Origin: Argentina anserina
Lineage: Eukaryota > Streptophyta > Magnoliopsida > Rosales > Rosaceae
Reading direction: 5' to 3'
Length of the DNA: 64,000 nt
Assembly: GCF_933775445.1 (NCBI RefSeq)
Contig: NC_065872.1
Location: 1,488,001-1,552,000 of the forward strand
Positions 52,767 through 63,092 of this stretch are shown here, in pieces; the stretch's first letter is position 1, and each line of letters opens with the position of its first letter. The position numbers and the translations under genes are program-made. The notes under the pieces were generated by a model, which saw nothing but the letters and a program-made list of their open reading frames with translations, did not search any database and was not told where the DNA came from.

Positions 52767-52823
52767 TTGAGGCCGTGAGGCTTGGGTGGAATGAGATGGA
52801 GAATTCAACTATAGTGTAGACTA

Positions 52824-52833
52824 TATATATTAA
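52824..52833 (-). promoter_or_regulatory. TATA-like box of the FLA gene
   Basis: AATATATATAGT on the minus strand around here, about 140 bp before the FLA ATG and upstream of the poly-C tract. Reasonable position for a core promoter. Confidence 0.4.
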
Positions 52834-53281
52834 AAATCTAAGACAAAGAAAAACAAATCAATGAAACTTGGGCACAACGTGACAGCATTGCAAAATTTGA
52901 TTGCAAAAGTATACACCAAGTTACTACACTAGAATTATCTAGCATATTAATTTGATCAACTAGCAGTTTTCTCAAGCCCTAATTTGGATGCCATCACTGA
53001 CAATGTTATGCTATATATCACTAATAGTTTTATGAGGCCCTGATCAACTTGACTTCTATTAATTGCTTCTTAAGGGTCGTAGCTAGCTTTCCAAATTCAT
53101 GAAATAGCTCATCTGTGTCTGACTATTACGGATTTGTAATTCTTGATCAAATACCAGATCTGAGTTATGATATTTAATCTCTCTCAGTGTTTGGTGGAAA
53201 CAGCTACTAGCTAGAGCAGGTTAGACAAAATCAAACTTGTAATCAACCACCATCGCTGCTAGCATCGCTGACTTAGTAGAT

Positions 53282-53316
<35 letters not shown>
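53282..53316. repeat. (TA)n microsatellite
   Basis: About 17 TA units in an uninterrupted run. Confidence 0.9.
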
Positions 53317-53319
<3 letters not shown>

Positions 53320-53426
53320 AACCCAGTTTAGTCTGGCAGCCCGGAAACAACATGGCATGTGAGATTCCTTTTAACAACTATATGCAAATGGTCTCCACCA
53401 ATCCGCCATTTCGAATAATATATAAC

Positions 53427-53448
53427 ACACACACACACACACACACAA
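53427..53448. repeat. (AC)n microsatellite
   Basis: About 11 AC units in an uninterrupted run. Confidence 0.85.
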
Positions 53449-54122
53449 GTCTATGGTTGTAACTTTGTAGCTCTGTGTACCAAACTCTTCTGTCTTGTGG
53501 TTCATGTCGTTATACAATAATATAACGAGGAATCACCAACTTATCAACGATCATACTGGTGCTCTTTCATATTCTGTGCGGGTAGACGATCTTTTTTCAT
53601 CATTTCAATTATGAACTTCCTGATAATTAACTAGAAATGGATAATTTTTTTTGGTCGAATAACTAGAAATAGATAATTATTAGCGCGTTTTGGGATAACA
53701 TTCTAATTTGCTTATCCAATTAATCTATCATAAAAACAAGTTTGAACTAGTCACGCTTGGATTTAGTTAGAGGATTAATTTTCAGTTAATAGAGTTAGAA
53801 GTTTGAGTAGGATTCAAATAACTGTTAGTCCTTGTATTCACTGTATACTCTATTATTTCTCCATTAAATTTTCGTTATTATCTACTATTCCTAAAAGCTT
53901 CTGAAACCCTAAAACAGTATGTATACTGTATTTGAGGGTTATAGAGGTAATCATCTGATTGATGAATTAATCGGTGAATTTGCTAAAAGTTTCTTTGTTA
54001 ATTAATCAACCCAGCTTCTTTGTTCGTTTGGGAATTTACCTAAAAAAAAGTCCTGTACTGCAGGTTCAACCCCGGCCCGAAGCAGCAGTAGCAGCTGCTA
54101 TTCACTACTTCATTCGGAAATT

Positions 54123-54758
54123 ATGTCTCTAGTACCGACCCTGACCGCCTATTCTAACGAGGATGCCACTGTGCATTGGGTATCCTTCAGCCTTGGTTTT
54201 GCTCCGCGATATCTGATTCCACGACATGATGATGAGCTTGTGATCCTATTTTTGCTCTACTTGAAAACCATCCACAGTTTTTCAACAGATTTAGTTGCTC
54301 AAGAATATTGGCTCATCCCCCAACGCCAAGTCACTGTTACAATCAGGGCGTAATACGCTAAACGTTATCGACGACCGCTTTCATCCAGATGATAAAGAAG
54401 ACCTAATCCCTCGAGTTGTCGCAGAGATCCGATAATTCGTCTTGTTCACGAATTCCTGCAAGATATAGAAACCGAGGGTTTTCAAGCAGAAGAAACCGGT
54501 TTTATTCATGTGCAACGGCTTACCAAAGTTGATTTTATGCATCATATTAATGATGAAGCGACTAAAGCGTCTAAGCAGGGTTATTTTGAAGCTACAAAAC
54601 GTGGGACTTGTGTTATTTGTATCGATGACTATGATATTATACGTGATGCTGTTCAATTACCTTGCTTGCATGTTTTTCATGGAGTTTGCATTTGTCGTTG
54701 GCTGAAGTGGAAACCCCGTTGCCCCATTTGCGGCAATTTTCCATCCTTAATCATCTAG
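54123..54758 (+). pseudogene. RING-H2 finger protein gene with frameshifts
   Basis: The C-terminal part is an intact RING-H2 finger in one frame: CVICIDDYDIIRDAVQLPCL, then HVFHGVC and WLKWKPRCPIC, ending at a TAG at 54756-54758. RING-H2 proteins are E3 ubiquitin ligases that use this domain to recruit the E2. Upstream, coding-like sequence is spread over three frames: MSLVPTLTAYSNEDATVHWV... (54123-54353), then NVIDDRFHPDDKEDLIPRVV, then IIRLVHEFLQDIETEGF joined to the RING part. The changes happen without plausible splice sites, so at least two frameshifts are likely. If translation starts at the Met at 54510 a short RING-only peptide remains possible. A partial copy of its 3' end lies at 55606-55772. 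Confidence 0.6.
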
Positions 54759-55379
54759 TACCATGGTTTGATAGATCTCCGCAGGAAGGGCCCAATGTGG
54801 TAACTAGTAACCCTGTTGGTTTAGTGCTCCGTCCAGAAGTTACACAAGAATTTTTTCGATATCTCAGCAACATTATAAAACTTATCCACAAAGTTGTTAA
54901 GAGGTTTGCTGCCGCTGTACGTCCAGAGTAACTGAACTAGCACCATGGTTTAAGACACCATTGCAGGAAGGTCGCCTTGGATTTTGCAGGAAGCATTTGA
55001 GCTCGCTAGTTTGGTTTAGTGGCTGATTGATGAATAACTAAGAATTAGTTGGTCATGCCTAGTTTTTGCATCTTTTTTCCTTCTTTGATATGATATCTAA
55101 AGTGTGCTGTCACTCATTTAGCCTTGGACACCTGTTTTTTCATTTAAAGCTTTTCCGATGCTTTCTCAAAATGCACCGGTCAAGCGCATCAGCCTGTGAA
55201 ACATACTAATGTTAGCAAATCCATGGAAATTAAGCAACTACGATCCGCACTGATAGAAAGTATGAATATGAATGTTTGTAGAACATTGTGCACCAAAGAA
55301 CTGAAACCATATCCGATTGGATCCTCCGATTTGATCAAATGAGCTCATCAATTGAGGGAGTTAATCTGTTGGCGTCAAC

Positions 55380-55384
55380 AAAAA
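55380..55384 (-). terminator. Pol III terminator of tRNA-Ser copy 2
   Basis: TTTTT on the minus strand immediately after the tRNA 3' end. Confidence 0.55.
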
Positions 55385-55386
55385 CA

Positions 55387-55468
55387 CGTGGTCGGCAGGA
55401 TTCGAACCTGCGCGGGCGAAGCCCACATGATTTCTAGTCATGCCCGATAACCACTCCGGCACGACCAC
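55387..55468 (-). tRNA. tRNA-Ser(AGA), copy 2
   Basis: An 82-nt tRNA identical to the copy at 50357-50438 except for one base in the variable-arm loop (TTCG where copy 1 has TTTG). Acceptor stem GTGGTCG/CGACCAC, anticodon AGA, T-loop GGTTCGAATCC. The flanks also resemble those of copy 1, so the gene was duplicated with surrounding DNA. Both stems are intact, so both copies should be functional. Confidence 0.96.
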
Positions 55469-55830
55469 AAGATGCTAGGTTGGTGCAAATTCTATATATT
55501 GACACATCAAATATCCAATATTTTTTTTTGTCTTGAATAAGAATTCTTTTATTCTTTCTGTTTTAATTTTCATACATCAACTGGCTCGTGTTCATAATAT
55601 ATATGAATCCCCGTTGCCCCATATGCTGCTATTCTTCTGACCTTGATCAACTACTGTAGTACCGTGATTTGATAGACCTCAGCAGGAACGGTTCAATGTG
55701 TAGCAATACACCATTGCACGAAGGATTTGGATTTTGCAGGAAGCATTTGAGCTCGGCTTGTTTGGTTAAATTAGTGGTTAACAATTATATGCAAATGGTC
55801 TCCACCAATTCGAATTGTTATATACATGCA
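55469..55830 (+). repeat. mosaic block of three local duplications
   Basis: Three segments stand side by side. 55387-55604 matches 50357-50545 (tRNA-Ser and its flank). 55606-55772 matches parts of 54712-55025 (RING-H2 3' end and downstream, including GGATTTTGCAGGAAGCATTT). 55778-55830 matches 53371-53424 (TATATGCAAATGGTCTCCAC). Each match is visible by eye with few mismatches. The RING part is an inactive fragment that begins at CCCCGTTGCCCCATATGCTG. Confidence 0.8.
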
Positions 55831-56674
55831 TATGCAAATAGTTGTGAAAGATAATCTGTCCAATTTGCTATAAAAAAAACCCGAATCTACCAAATGTTAG
55901 ACAATTGGGCTGTAATTTTAGAATATACTTTCCATTGTTTTTGCCCGAGTATCATTACCTATGAATCCTTATATCCTTCCTGGTCGCGGCATCAACTCTT
56001 GAATCATCGCAGCGTGTACTATAATGTCTTGTAATGTACCTGTTTGTCGTTCTCAAAACAACTCAAACTTGTTGCTCTGCAGTTCTCTACCTACTCAGTT
56101 CTCTAAACATCTATCCGGTCACGGTTCAGTCTCAGGTAAGTATGGGTTGCCACCATGGCTGACCACCCTACGCATTCTGAGCCGAGACTAAAGCAACTAA
56201 CCGATAGAAAAAAATTAGTGAAGAACATATCCAAACCCAAGCACGTTGCTAGCCTGAGAAGAATACAGAGGTTCAAGGAATAAAGCACCACTCAGGCAAG
56301 TCAAGTTCCTAAATTTCAGATGGCTTACAGAAGATAAATGCCTAGGAAAAGATACAATAGTCATAAATTTATAAAACTCTGCCTAACCAAATTGTAATGA
56401 CCACTTACCATGGAATTAAAGTAAACAAGGATAAAAGCAAATAACTCAATTCATAGTATGCAAGTTGTTACAATAGCAACAATAGCTTATACTTGCAAAC
56501 AGAGTTTAGAGCTGGCTGCTTAGCAGTTCATAGAAATGAAAACTTTAGTACAAGTCAACACTAAAAGTTTTTCCTAGTAGTACAACTCCATCAGTCCAAG
56601 CCTCTGAAGTAGCAACCACTAAGGTTTGAGAGGCCCATCACACCGAATCACACCAACACATGCTCCACAATAGT
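55831..56674. other. intergenic, 3' side of SNU13
   Basis: AT-rich DNA and the likely 3' untranslated region of SNU13. No gene is seen; the open frame at 56103-56291 is not supported. Confidence 0.5.
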
Positions 56675-57975
56675 CTATATAAGGAGTTTCTCAATGGCAT
56701 CCTGCATTTCACACATAATAACAATCACAACACAGCCTATAGGACAAAATTAAAAAGGAAAAACTATAATAATCAGTATACTAACATCAGTAAGAAGTGA
56801 ATACCTTAAGCTGTTGAATCTGAACTTTCATTTGGCTGCCCTCATTTGTTGTCACAGAACAAGCAATGACAGGTCTTGAGACACCGCAAGCGCGTCCAAG
56901 AGCTTGCTTTGATGGCACAAACACATAGGGCACATTCTGTGAATTCAATTACAATACTTTCAGTGGCAGATTTTATGATCCATAGTCTCAAAGTTAAATC
57001 ATAATAAGTACAGGAACATACAAAAGCAAAGCATATCAATGAAAAATATTGTCCAGAAGACGGTTTTGATATCCATAATGAATAAAATAGATAAACATCA
57101 GAAGGCTTGTATTTCTTTGGAAAAACATCAAGGCAAGACACATAGCAACTATAAAATGGAATCGGATTCGCAGAGCTTATCTACAAACAAGCCAGAAAAT
57201 TAGGGGAAACATTACTGCACATACACCATAATCATGTTCACTAACTTATTGAATCGTTTAGGGTTTGTATATATCACAAGCAGATGTCCTTATACAAACA
57301 TAAACACAACCAAATGCATATTTATCTCCCCTTAACTTCGTGGCGTAATCAATGAAACAACTCGTGATACAAAAAATGAACTACACATACTGTTTATACT
57401 AAATCTAAAACTTAGTCCAATATGTGCACAATTAATGAAGTCTTACAACACATGATAAACATAAACCACGTAACACACCAATGTTACATATCAAACCACA
57501 AACCAATAGAAATCAACATCGAAAATGTCTTACCTTATCTTCAGCCAACAGGGGAAGATGAAGAAGGATCTCAAGCGGCTCGGTATCGGCAGCCATCACA
57601 ATGAATTCAGCAATACCTCTGTTCAGGGTCTTAGTAGCTGCAAAAAAAAAACTCATTAAATCTTCTACAAAACCCTAAAACCCTAAAATTAAACAACAAC
57701 AAAACTGAACTTCCACAAAACCAAAGACTCAAACTTGAAACAGGAATCAGGGTAGAACCTTCGTTGGCGCCCTTTTTAAGCTGCTTGAAGTTGAAGGCTT
57801 GCTGAACCAGGTCGAGAATGGTGATGGTGAGCTGGCCATCAGCCAAGGGGTAAGCTTTAGGGTTCACAGCTTCTCCAGTCTGCAATTGAAATCAAGCAAA
57901 ATCAAATACAGGAATCAAAAACCCAGAAATTTAATTGCAATATTGGAGTGAAATGAGAGAGAGAGACGGTACCAT
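56675..57975 (-). CDS. SNU13: SNU13 / NHP2-like 15.5K RNA-binding protein, with apparent 1-bp frameshift
   Basis: Minus-strand exons: 57973..57975 (ATG only), 57759..57879, 57534..57638, 56805..56936 and 56675..56701. The product, [72 protein letters not shown] and DAIEKLLI, is the L7Ae/SNU13 family. These proteins bind kink-turns in U4 snRNA (U4/U6.U5 tri-snRNP) and C/D box snoRNAs in the nucleus and nucleolus. The normal plant length is 128 residues. The exons add up to 388 nt, one too many. In exon 3 the codons for EFIVMAAD carry one extra T (GAATTCATTTGTGATGG on the sense strand; extra A on the plus strand at about 57599-57602), which would stop translation soon after. All other exons and splice sites look intact, so a base-call or assembly error is at least as likely as a real lesion. 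Confidence 0.88.
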
Positions 57976-59200
57976 TGTGTTTTGGGGATTACTGTGCGAA
58001 GAGGAGGCTAGGGTTTCCGATGAGGGAAGCGAAGATTGGATTAGGGTTTAAGAAGAAGACTGAAATTGTCGTTTGAGGGATATTTATAGGAGAGTTTCAT
58101 AGGCCGACGTCGTTTGCTTTGGCCCGACTCATTTTGTGGATGTGAGTTTGCCCCGGCCCAAATTTTTGTTTAGGTCTTTTCTAACACCCTTTTTAGTTTT
58201 TATATAAGACAAGAGAGTTCGAATCCCTACCCTTCTAATGATGTGTTAGTTGAATATGATACTATGACATAATTTTGTTAAATATTCATTTGTGTTAGTA
58301 ATCATGCTAATGACACGTTAACTTCTTGAAATCAGAGTAGAAATGAGCACAACGTTTCTAATTTACTATTATTATTTGAGTTGATATAATTTTGGAGTTA
58401 TTAAGAACATAAATTAGTTTCATTTTGATACAAATATATACGAATTTTTAAGTTTTCATTAAATGTGTGACGAGACGGGACGAAGTGGGATATAAATTAT
58501 TCATCCAACGTCTCATCCCACTATTATGAAACGGAACGGGATCGAGACAGGACGAACGTTTTTAGACTTCCGTCCCGTCCCGTTCTTATGAATTTTGGGA
58601 CGGGATCAGGATTTCTGTTTTTTATGCCCACTCCTATTTGAATGATTTGATCTCACTTAATATCATAAAATGATTACCTTAACTACGAATGAGTTGTGTA
58701 CTATCATATTATCTTGTAGTGTTTAGGGAAATTTTGTAAAGTTACGGAAAATTTAATTTGTATGTCATTTTCCCCTTAGATTGAGTTATATATGAGTATT
58801 ATCGTATTATTTTATAGTGTTTCGTGACATTTCGTAATGTTTTATAAAATTTCGTGAAATTATGTGACATTTTGTAAACTTTTGTAAAGTTAAGGAAAAT
58901 TTAATTTTTATATCATTTCCCTCTTATATTTATGAGTATTATCATATTATTTTATAGCATTTTATAATATTTTATAGTATTGTGTGACGTTTAGAAGTAG
59001 TAAATATCCAAAAAAAAACACACAAGCTAAAGAAATCATTTCCCTTTGTGCAATGACTGTTATACAACAACATTATATCACTTGTAAGTGACAAGTGTAT
59101 TGTGAATGATGTAAACGTGTAAAGAAACTAGCAGTGCGATTTTTACATAAAGTCCAAGAGCACAATGTTTTACCAAAAATGGAGGAATGTTATTATGTTA
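57976..59200. other. intergenic between SNU13 and the Harbinger element
   Basis: Holds the SNU13 leader and promoter side, then AT-rich DNA. The segment 58330-58635 has loosely inverted ends (TAGAAATGAGCACAA and the reverse of TTATGCCCACTCCTA) and GC-rich imperfect repeats of CGGGACGGGA type, resembling an old hAT MITE, but no target duplication was found. From 58790 to 58990 there are repeated TTTCGTGA/TTTTATAG motifs. No gene is seen. Confidence 0.45.
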
Positions 59201-59679
59201 GAGCATCCGCAGCGGCGAGCAATTTTGCCGGCGTGCTCGAGCAGGAGGAGGGACCAGCCGGAGGAGCTCGAGCAGGAGAAGGGGAGGCTCGCACCGGCGA
59301 GCAGGAGGAGGCGAGCTGCTCGCCCAGTCAACCCAGCCGCGGTGCTCGTCCGATCGCTCGAGCAAATTTTGCTCCGGCGTTTGCTCGATCGCCTGGCGGA
59401 GCCCACCGCCCGTGGGTGACGTCAGGCACGGGCGAATTTTTTTTATGTTAGGCGCGTGCAACGCACGCGCCAAAAAAAAAAAGCGAGCCAATGAATGGCT
59501 GCCACGTGTCAAGTAGATTGGCCAACGGTCCAATTGATCTGGGCATTCCATTTTGAATCAGAAATTTCGATCCAACGGTCAGAATTAATTGGCAACGGCT
59601 ACTATTTGATCATAACGGAAATAAACCCAAAAAATTGTAAAAAAATCCCCAAAATTTCAAAATTCTCCCAAAAAATTGC

Positions 59680-59688
59680 CTATAAATA
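59680..59688 (+). promoter_or_regulatory. TATA box of Harbinger ORF1
   Basis: CTATAAATA, about 24 bp before the ATG at 59704. The closeness to this ATG suggests the true start of translation may be further downstream or that the leader is very short. Confidence 0.45.
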
Positions 59689-59703
59689 CTACTTCAATTT
59701 GTT

Positions 59704-61037
59704 ATGAACTCACACCAATTTGTGCACAACAAATTTCACATCTTCCTCCATCTCCTCTCTCTTTTCGTATCTCCTCTCTCTTTTCGTTTAGCATTTTTTT
59801 CTAAAACAATAGGCACCCATTGGCTTCCTTCCGAAGATTTACAAATGTGTATTTCTTTTGTCCGTCATAGCATTGATGAATATGACGGTAACAAACAAAA
59901 GAGGGACAAATTGTGGGAGACAATTCATGGCAATTATATGCAAAATTGGGTGCTAGCACCGGGTGAGAAACCTCCGAAGGAGCCAAGGACCCGAATCGCG
60001 CTCGCTTCTCACTACAACAAGTTCAAGCTACTCTTGCAAAAATGGGGCGAATGTTTGGCGGCATCACGACAACGTATAGCTAGCGGCACTTCGCTAATGG
60101 ACGAAGTAAGTACATTGTGTTATCATATATTATAATTTTTATTTGATTATATGAATTCAATTATGTAATTTATATCTAATTTGTTTAAATATATAGCATT
60201 GTTTACATATTTAATTATTTTAATATATCTAATTTTATTTACATTATTTATTTTATTTAATTTGTTTAAATATGTAGCATTGTTTACATTATTTGTTTTA
60301 ATATATCTAATTGGTTACATTATTTGTTTTATCTAATTTATTTAAATTATGTAATTAAATAAATACCTAATATAAGTTTTTTACATCAGGAACGACAAGC
60401 TCAATCATGTTACTATAATGCCAAGAAGAAAAAGTTTACACACTTTGAATGTTGGGAAGTGGTTAAAGATCATCCATCTTTCGTTGCGGTGCTACCTACT
60501 ACTCCATCTCCATATGCAAGTAGTTACCACGGTACTCCTTCAGCAACTGAATCATCTCCAACCATCAATTTGGATGACGACCAATTGAATGAGACACCTC
60601 AAAGCAACACGGCAACTCCATCGAGTCCACCTAGACCAATGGGAACCAAGGCGGCAAAGGAAGCTAGGCGCCAAAAGAAACATGGTAAGACTCCTATTGA
60701 GCAACGGGTGGAGGTTTTGCATACCATTGCAAGTGACCAAGCATCATGGCATACCAAGAGGCTAGCCCATAATGAAAGTGAGCTTAATTATTATGCGGAG
60801 TACATAGACATTCAAAAGCGAAAAGAAGCAAGGGCGGAAGAAGAGTTACGATTGAAGAAACAAGAGAATGACACAAGGATCATGACAATGGATTTGGAGG
60901 CTATGACCCCAATCTCGAAAAGGTATTTTACCAAGAGGAAACTAGCAATCCTTAATGAAGGAGAAGCTAGTCAAGATCAACCTACCGATGAAACATATTC
61001 GGATTGTTATCACCCAAATCGCGTGCTTTTTCCATAG
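59704..61037 (+). CDS. Harbinger ORF1 (MYB/SANT-like, NAM-associated C-terminus)
   Basis: Model: join(59704..60105, 60390..61037), 349 residues with one GT-AG intron in phase. The N-terminal half contains a trihelix/MYB-like DNA-binding region (WLPSEDLQMCISFVRHSIDE, KRDKLWETIHGNYMQNW and KWGECLAASRQRIASG). The C-terminal half is the charged 'No apical meristem-associated' domain (GTKAAKEARRQKKHGKTPIE and a long Glu/Lys/Arg helix near KEARAEEELRLKKQEND). In PIF/Harbinger elements this protein partners with the transposase and binds its ends. The first 35 residues (NSHQFVHNKFHIFLHLL...) look like translated leader, so a later start is possible. The frame is intact, in contrast with the transposase. 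Confidence 0.85.
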
Positions 61038-61232
61038 TAGTTATAGTATTGTACTAAGAATAAATCTGGGCTTGGCTCGTCATTTTATGTAATTTAAATT
61101 TTTCGAGAAATAAAATGCAATTTATTTATTAAGTTGAAATTGAAATACACATTAAATTAAAACACATACTGAAATTAAACACAAGCTTAATAATTAAACA
61201 CAAACATCATGAAAACACACAATAAAACATAT
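61038..61232. other. centre of the Harbinger element, convergent 3' ends
   Basis: AT-rich sequence between the ends of ORF1 and the transposase gene. It presumably carries both polyadenylation regions. Confidence 0.5.
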
Positions 61233-62609
61233 TTAAAGTATTTCACCGGTTTCCACTCTCCAAATGTGTTTCACCAAGTCTTTCTGGAGCTCTCGATGGA
61301 TGTAAGCGGATTCGAGATCGGCAACACGGTCGTGAAACCGTTGTATATTAGCTCCATCTCTACTGATTGGCTCAAAAAGAACTCGATTCCCTTGTGCATT
61401 CACCGGCCCATCATAAACCCGGAAAGCCCTCGATGGGTTTTGCAAGTCTTCTTCTTCTTCCTCATCATCATCCTCATCATCCACATACTCTTCCTCAACA
61501 ATCATGTTATGCAATATAATGCAAGCTAACATGATGGTAGTCATTACCGATTTGTGGTGCAATGTACAACTATGACGTATAATTGCCCATCAAGATTGCA
61601 AGATGCCAAATGCCCTCTCCACATCTTTCCGGTATGCCTCTTGTTTCTTTGCGAAGAGCTTATCTTGCGGCGTCTGGGGATTGGAAATTGTTTTGACAAA
61701 TGTAGAGTACCTTGGATATATTCCGTCAGCCAGATAATAAGCTGTGGTGTACCTCTGTCCGTGGACTTCGTAGACGACAGTTGGGTCTCTTCCGGCAAGG
61801 ATCTCTGAGAACACATTCGATAGGTGGAGCACATTAATGTCATTTTTAGCTCCAGGACAGCCAAAAAAACTATGCCATATCCACGTATCATACGAGGCCA
61901 CTGCCTCTAGGATAACCGTTGGGCGACCCTTTCGGCCCGAGTATGCCCCTTGATAGGCGGTTGGGCAGTTCTTCCACTCCTAATGCATGCAGTCGATGCT
62001 TCCAATCATACCTGGAAAACCTCGGCGTTCTGCTTTAGCTAATAGTCGCGTGAGGTCTGCCGGTGTTGGACTACGGAGGTATCTTGGACCATAGAGATGA
62101 ACAACTTGGCTGCAAAACTCCTTCATACATTTCAGGGTAGTCGATTCCCTCATCCTTGTAATTTCAGTACACTGATCTGCGGCTGACCCGTACGCTAGCA
62201 TTCGTAGAGCCCCGGTCATCTTTTGTTGGGGAAGTAGCCCTAGCAAACCAGTGGCGTCTTCTCTTTGATGCCAAGACATGTCGTGGTTGCAGAGGTCCGT
62301 CATGATAATGTTGAATCGGTCTCTGCTCATCCTGTACCTCCGACGAAAGTCTTGAGCGTCGAAAATTGGACGTTCGATGAAGTAATCTTCCATGAGATTG
62401 TGTCCCCTAGATAGCCTTTGACGTGGCTTATTCGGTTTTTTACCGCGACGTGAACCGCTTGGTCGTGTTGATTCATCATCGTGTTGTGCTTCCGCCATGA
62501 CCACCTGATTCACGAATGATTGCTCCATATCGTCATCCTCTTCTTGTTGACGTTGTCTCCGCCTGAAAAAATTGTGAAAGCTGAAAGGATTCATCAGAGT
62601 GATGAACAA
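61233..62609 (-). pseudogene. Harbinger DDE transposase with two nonsense codons
   Basis: One uninterrupted reading frame of 459 codons apart from two stops. It starts MFITLMNPFSFHNFFRRRQR and has the helical N-terminal region FDAQDFRRRYRMSRDRFNII. The DDE_4 nuclease core has GMIGSIDCMH (first Asp), CPGAKNDINVLHLS (second Asp) and DVERAFGILQS (Glu), followed by MLACIILHNMIVEEE, as in plant ALP1-like and Harbinger transposases. The stops are a TAG at 61980-61982 where the family has Trp (DCMHWEWKNC) and a TGA at 61590-61592 where an Arg is usual (LQxRWAI). No frameshift is present. Both changes are single transitions. The protein cannot be made full-length without readthrough. Confidence 0.9.
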
Positions 62610-62667
62610 GGAAATGTTGCTAAGTGTTTAGATTGAAGGATGAGTTATAATGAGTGATATTAGACGT

Positions 62668-62675
62668 TTTTATAG
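62668..62675 (-). promoter_or_regulatory. TATA box of the Harbinger transposase gene
   Basis: CTATAAAA on the minus strand, about 60 bp upstream of the first ATG of the transposase. It sits at the mirror position of the ORF1 TATA box at the other end of the element. Confidence 0.55.
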
Positions 62676-62682
62676 CAAATTG

Positions 62683-62890
62683 GTCGAAAATCTTATCAGA
62701 AATTTGGTCCAATTATTTTGCTGACAGTGACACGTGTCAATTCTCTACTAGTCGAAAATCTTATCGGAAATCTGCTCCAATTATTTTAGCGACAATGACA
62801 CGTGGTAGTGACACGTGTCAATTATCTATTAGTCGAAAATCTTATCGGAAATTTTGAATAATATCGAGTCGATAATGACACGTGGCACAT
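62683..62890. repeat. subterminal repeats of the Harbinger element with ACACGTGTC
   Basis: Three copies of a 68-81 bp unit begin GTCGAAAATCTTATC at 62683, 62751 and 62832. Each is followed by TCCAATTATTTT (degenerate in the last copy) and a TGACACGTGTC or TGACACGTGGC box. A further CCACGTGTC lies near the left end (59504). The CACGTG core equals the plant G-box/ABRE. Confidence 0.85.
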
Positions 62891-63092
62891 TATTATTGGT
62901 TGTAAATATATCTGATAAAAAAATTAATTATTTCACAACAAGACAAAATTGAATTGCTCAAACAAATTGTAAATGGGTGTGTGAAAAAATCGATTTGCTT
63001 GAGCAAAATATGAAATCGATTTGCTTGAAGCAAAATTTGCTTCTGACCCTACCATTTGCTTGATCAAATGCAATTTATGGGTGCGGATGCTC

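Larger units (their letters stand above)
52834..54122. other. intergenic, FLA promoter side, with microsatellites
   Basis: AT-rich DNA holding a (TA)n tract at about 53282-53316 and an (AC)n tract at about 53427-53448. The 32 bp at 53371-53402 recur at 55778-55809 with one mismatch. No gene is seen. Confidence 0.55.
59201..63092. mobile_element. PIF/Harbinger DNA transposon, 3,892 bp, TSD TTA
   Basis: The element begins GAGCATCCGCA and ends TGCGGATGCTC, 11-bp perfect inverted repeats. It is flanked by TTA on both sides (59198-59200 and 63093-63095), the classic PIF/Harbinger target duplication. It encodes both proteins expected of the superfamily: a MYB/trihelix-like ORF1 on the plus strand and a DDE transposase on the minus strand, convergent towards the centre near 61.1 kb. 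The left 250 bp are strikingly GC-rich. The right end has three subterminal repeats with ACACGTGTC motifs. The transposase has two stop codons, so this copy could move only with help from another. Confidence 0.95.

Noticed and set aside
58205..58225. B-box-like GAGTTCGAATCCC that might mark a tRNA or SINE
   Set aside because: No matching A box or tRNA stems upstream and no A-rich tail downstream.
58330..58635. Possible old hAT MITE with TAGAAATGAGCAC ends
   Set aside because: Ends match at only about 11 of 15 positions and no target duplication could be found, so it is noted only as intergenic content.
61554..61808. Plus-strand open frame of 84 codons
   Set aside because: It is antisense to the Harbinger transposase and is its shadow.
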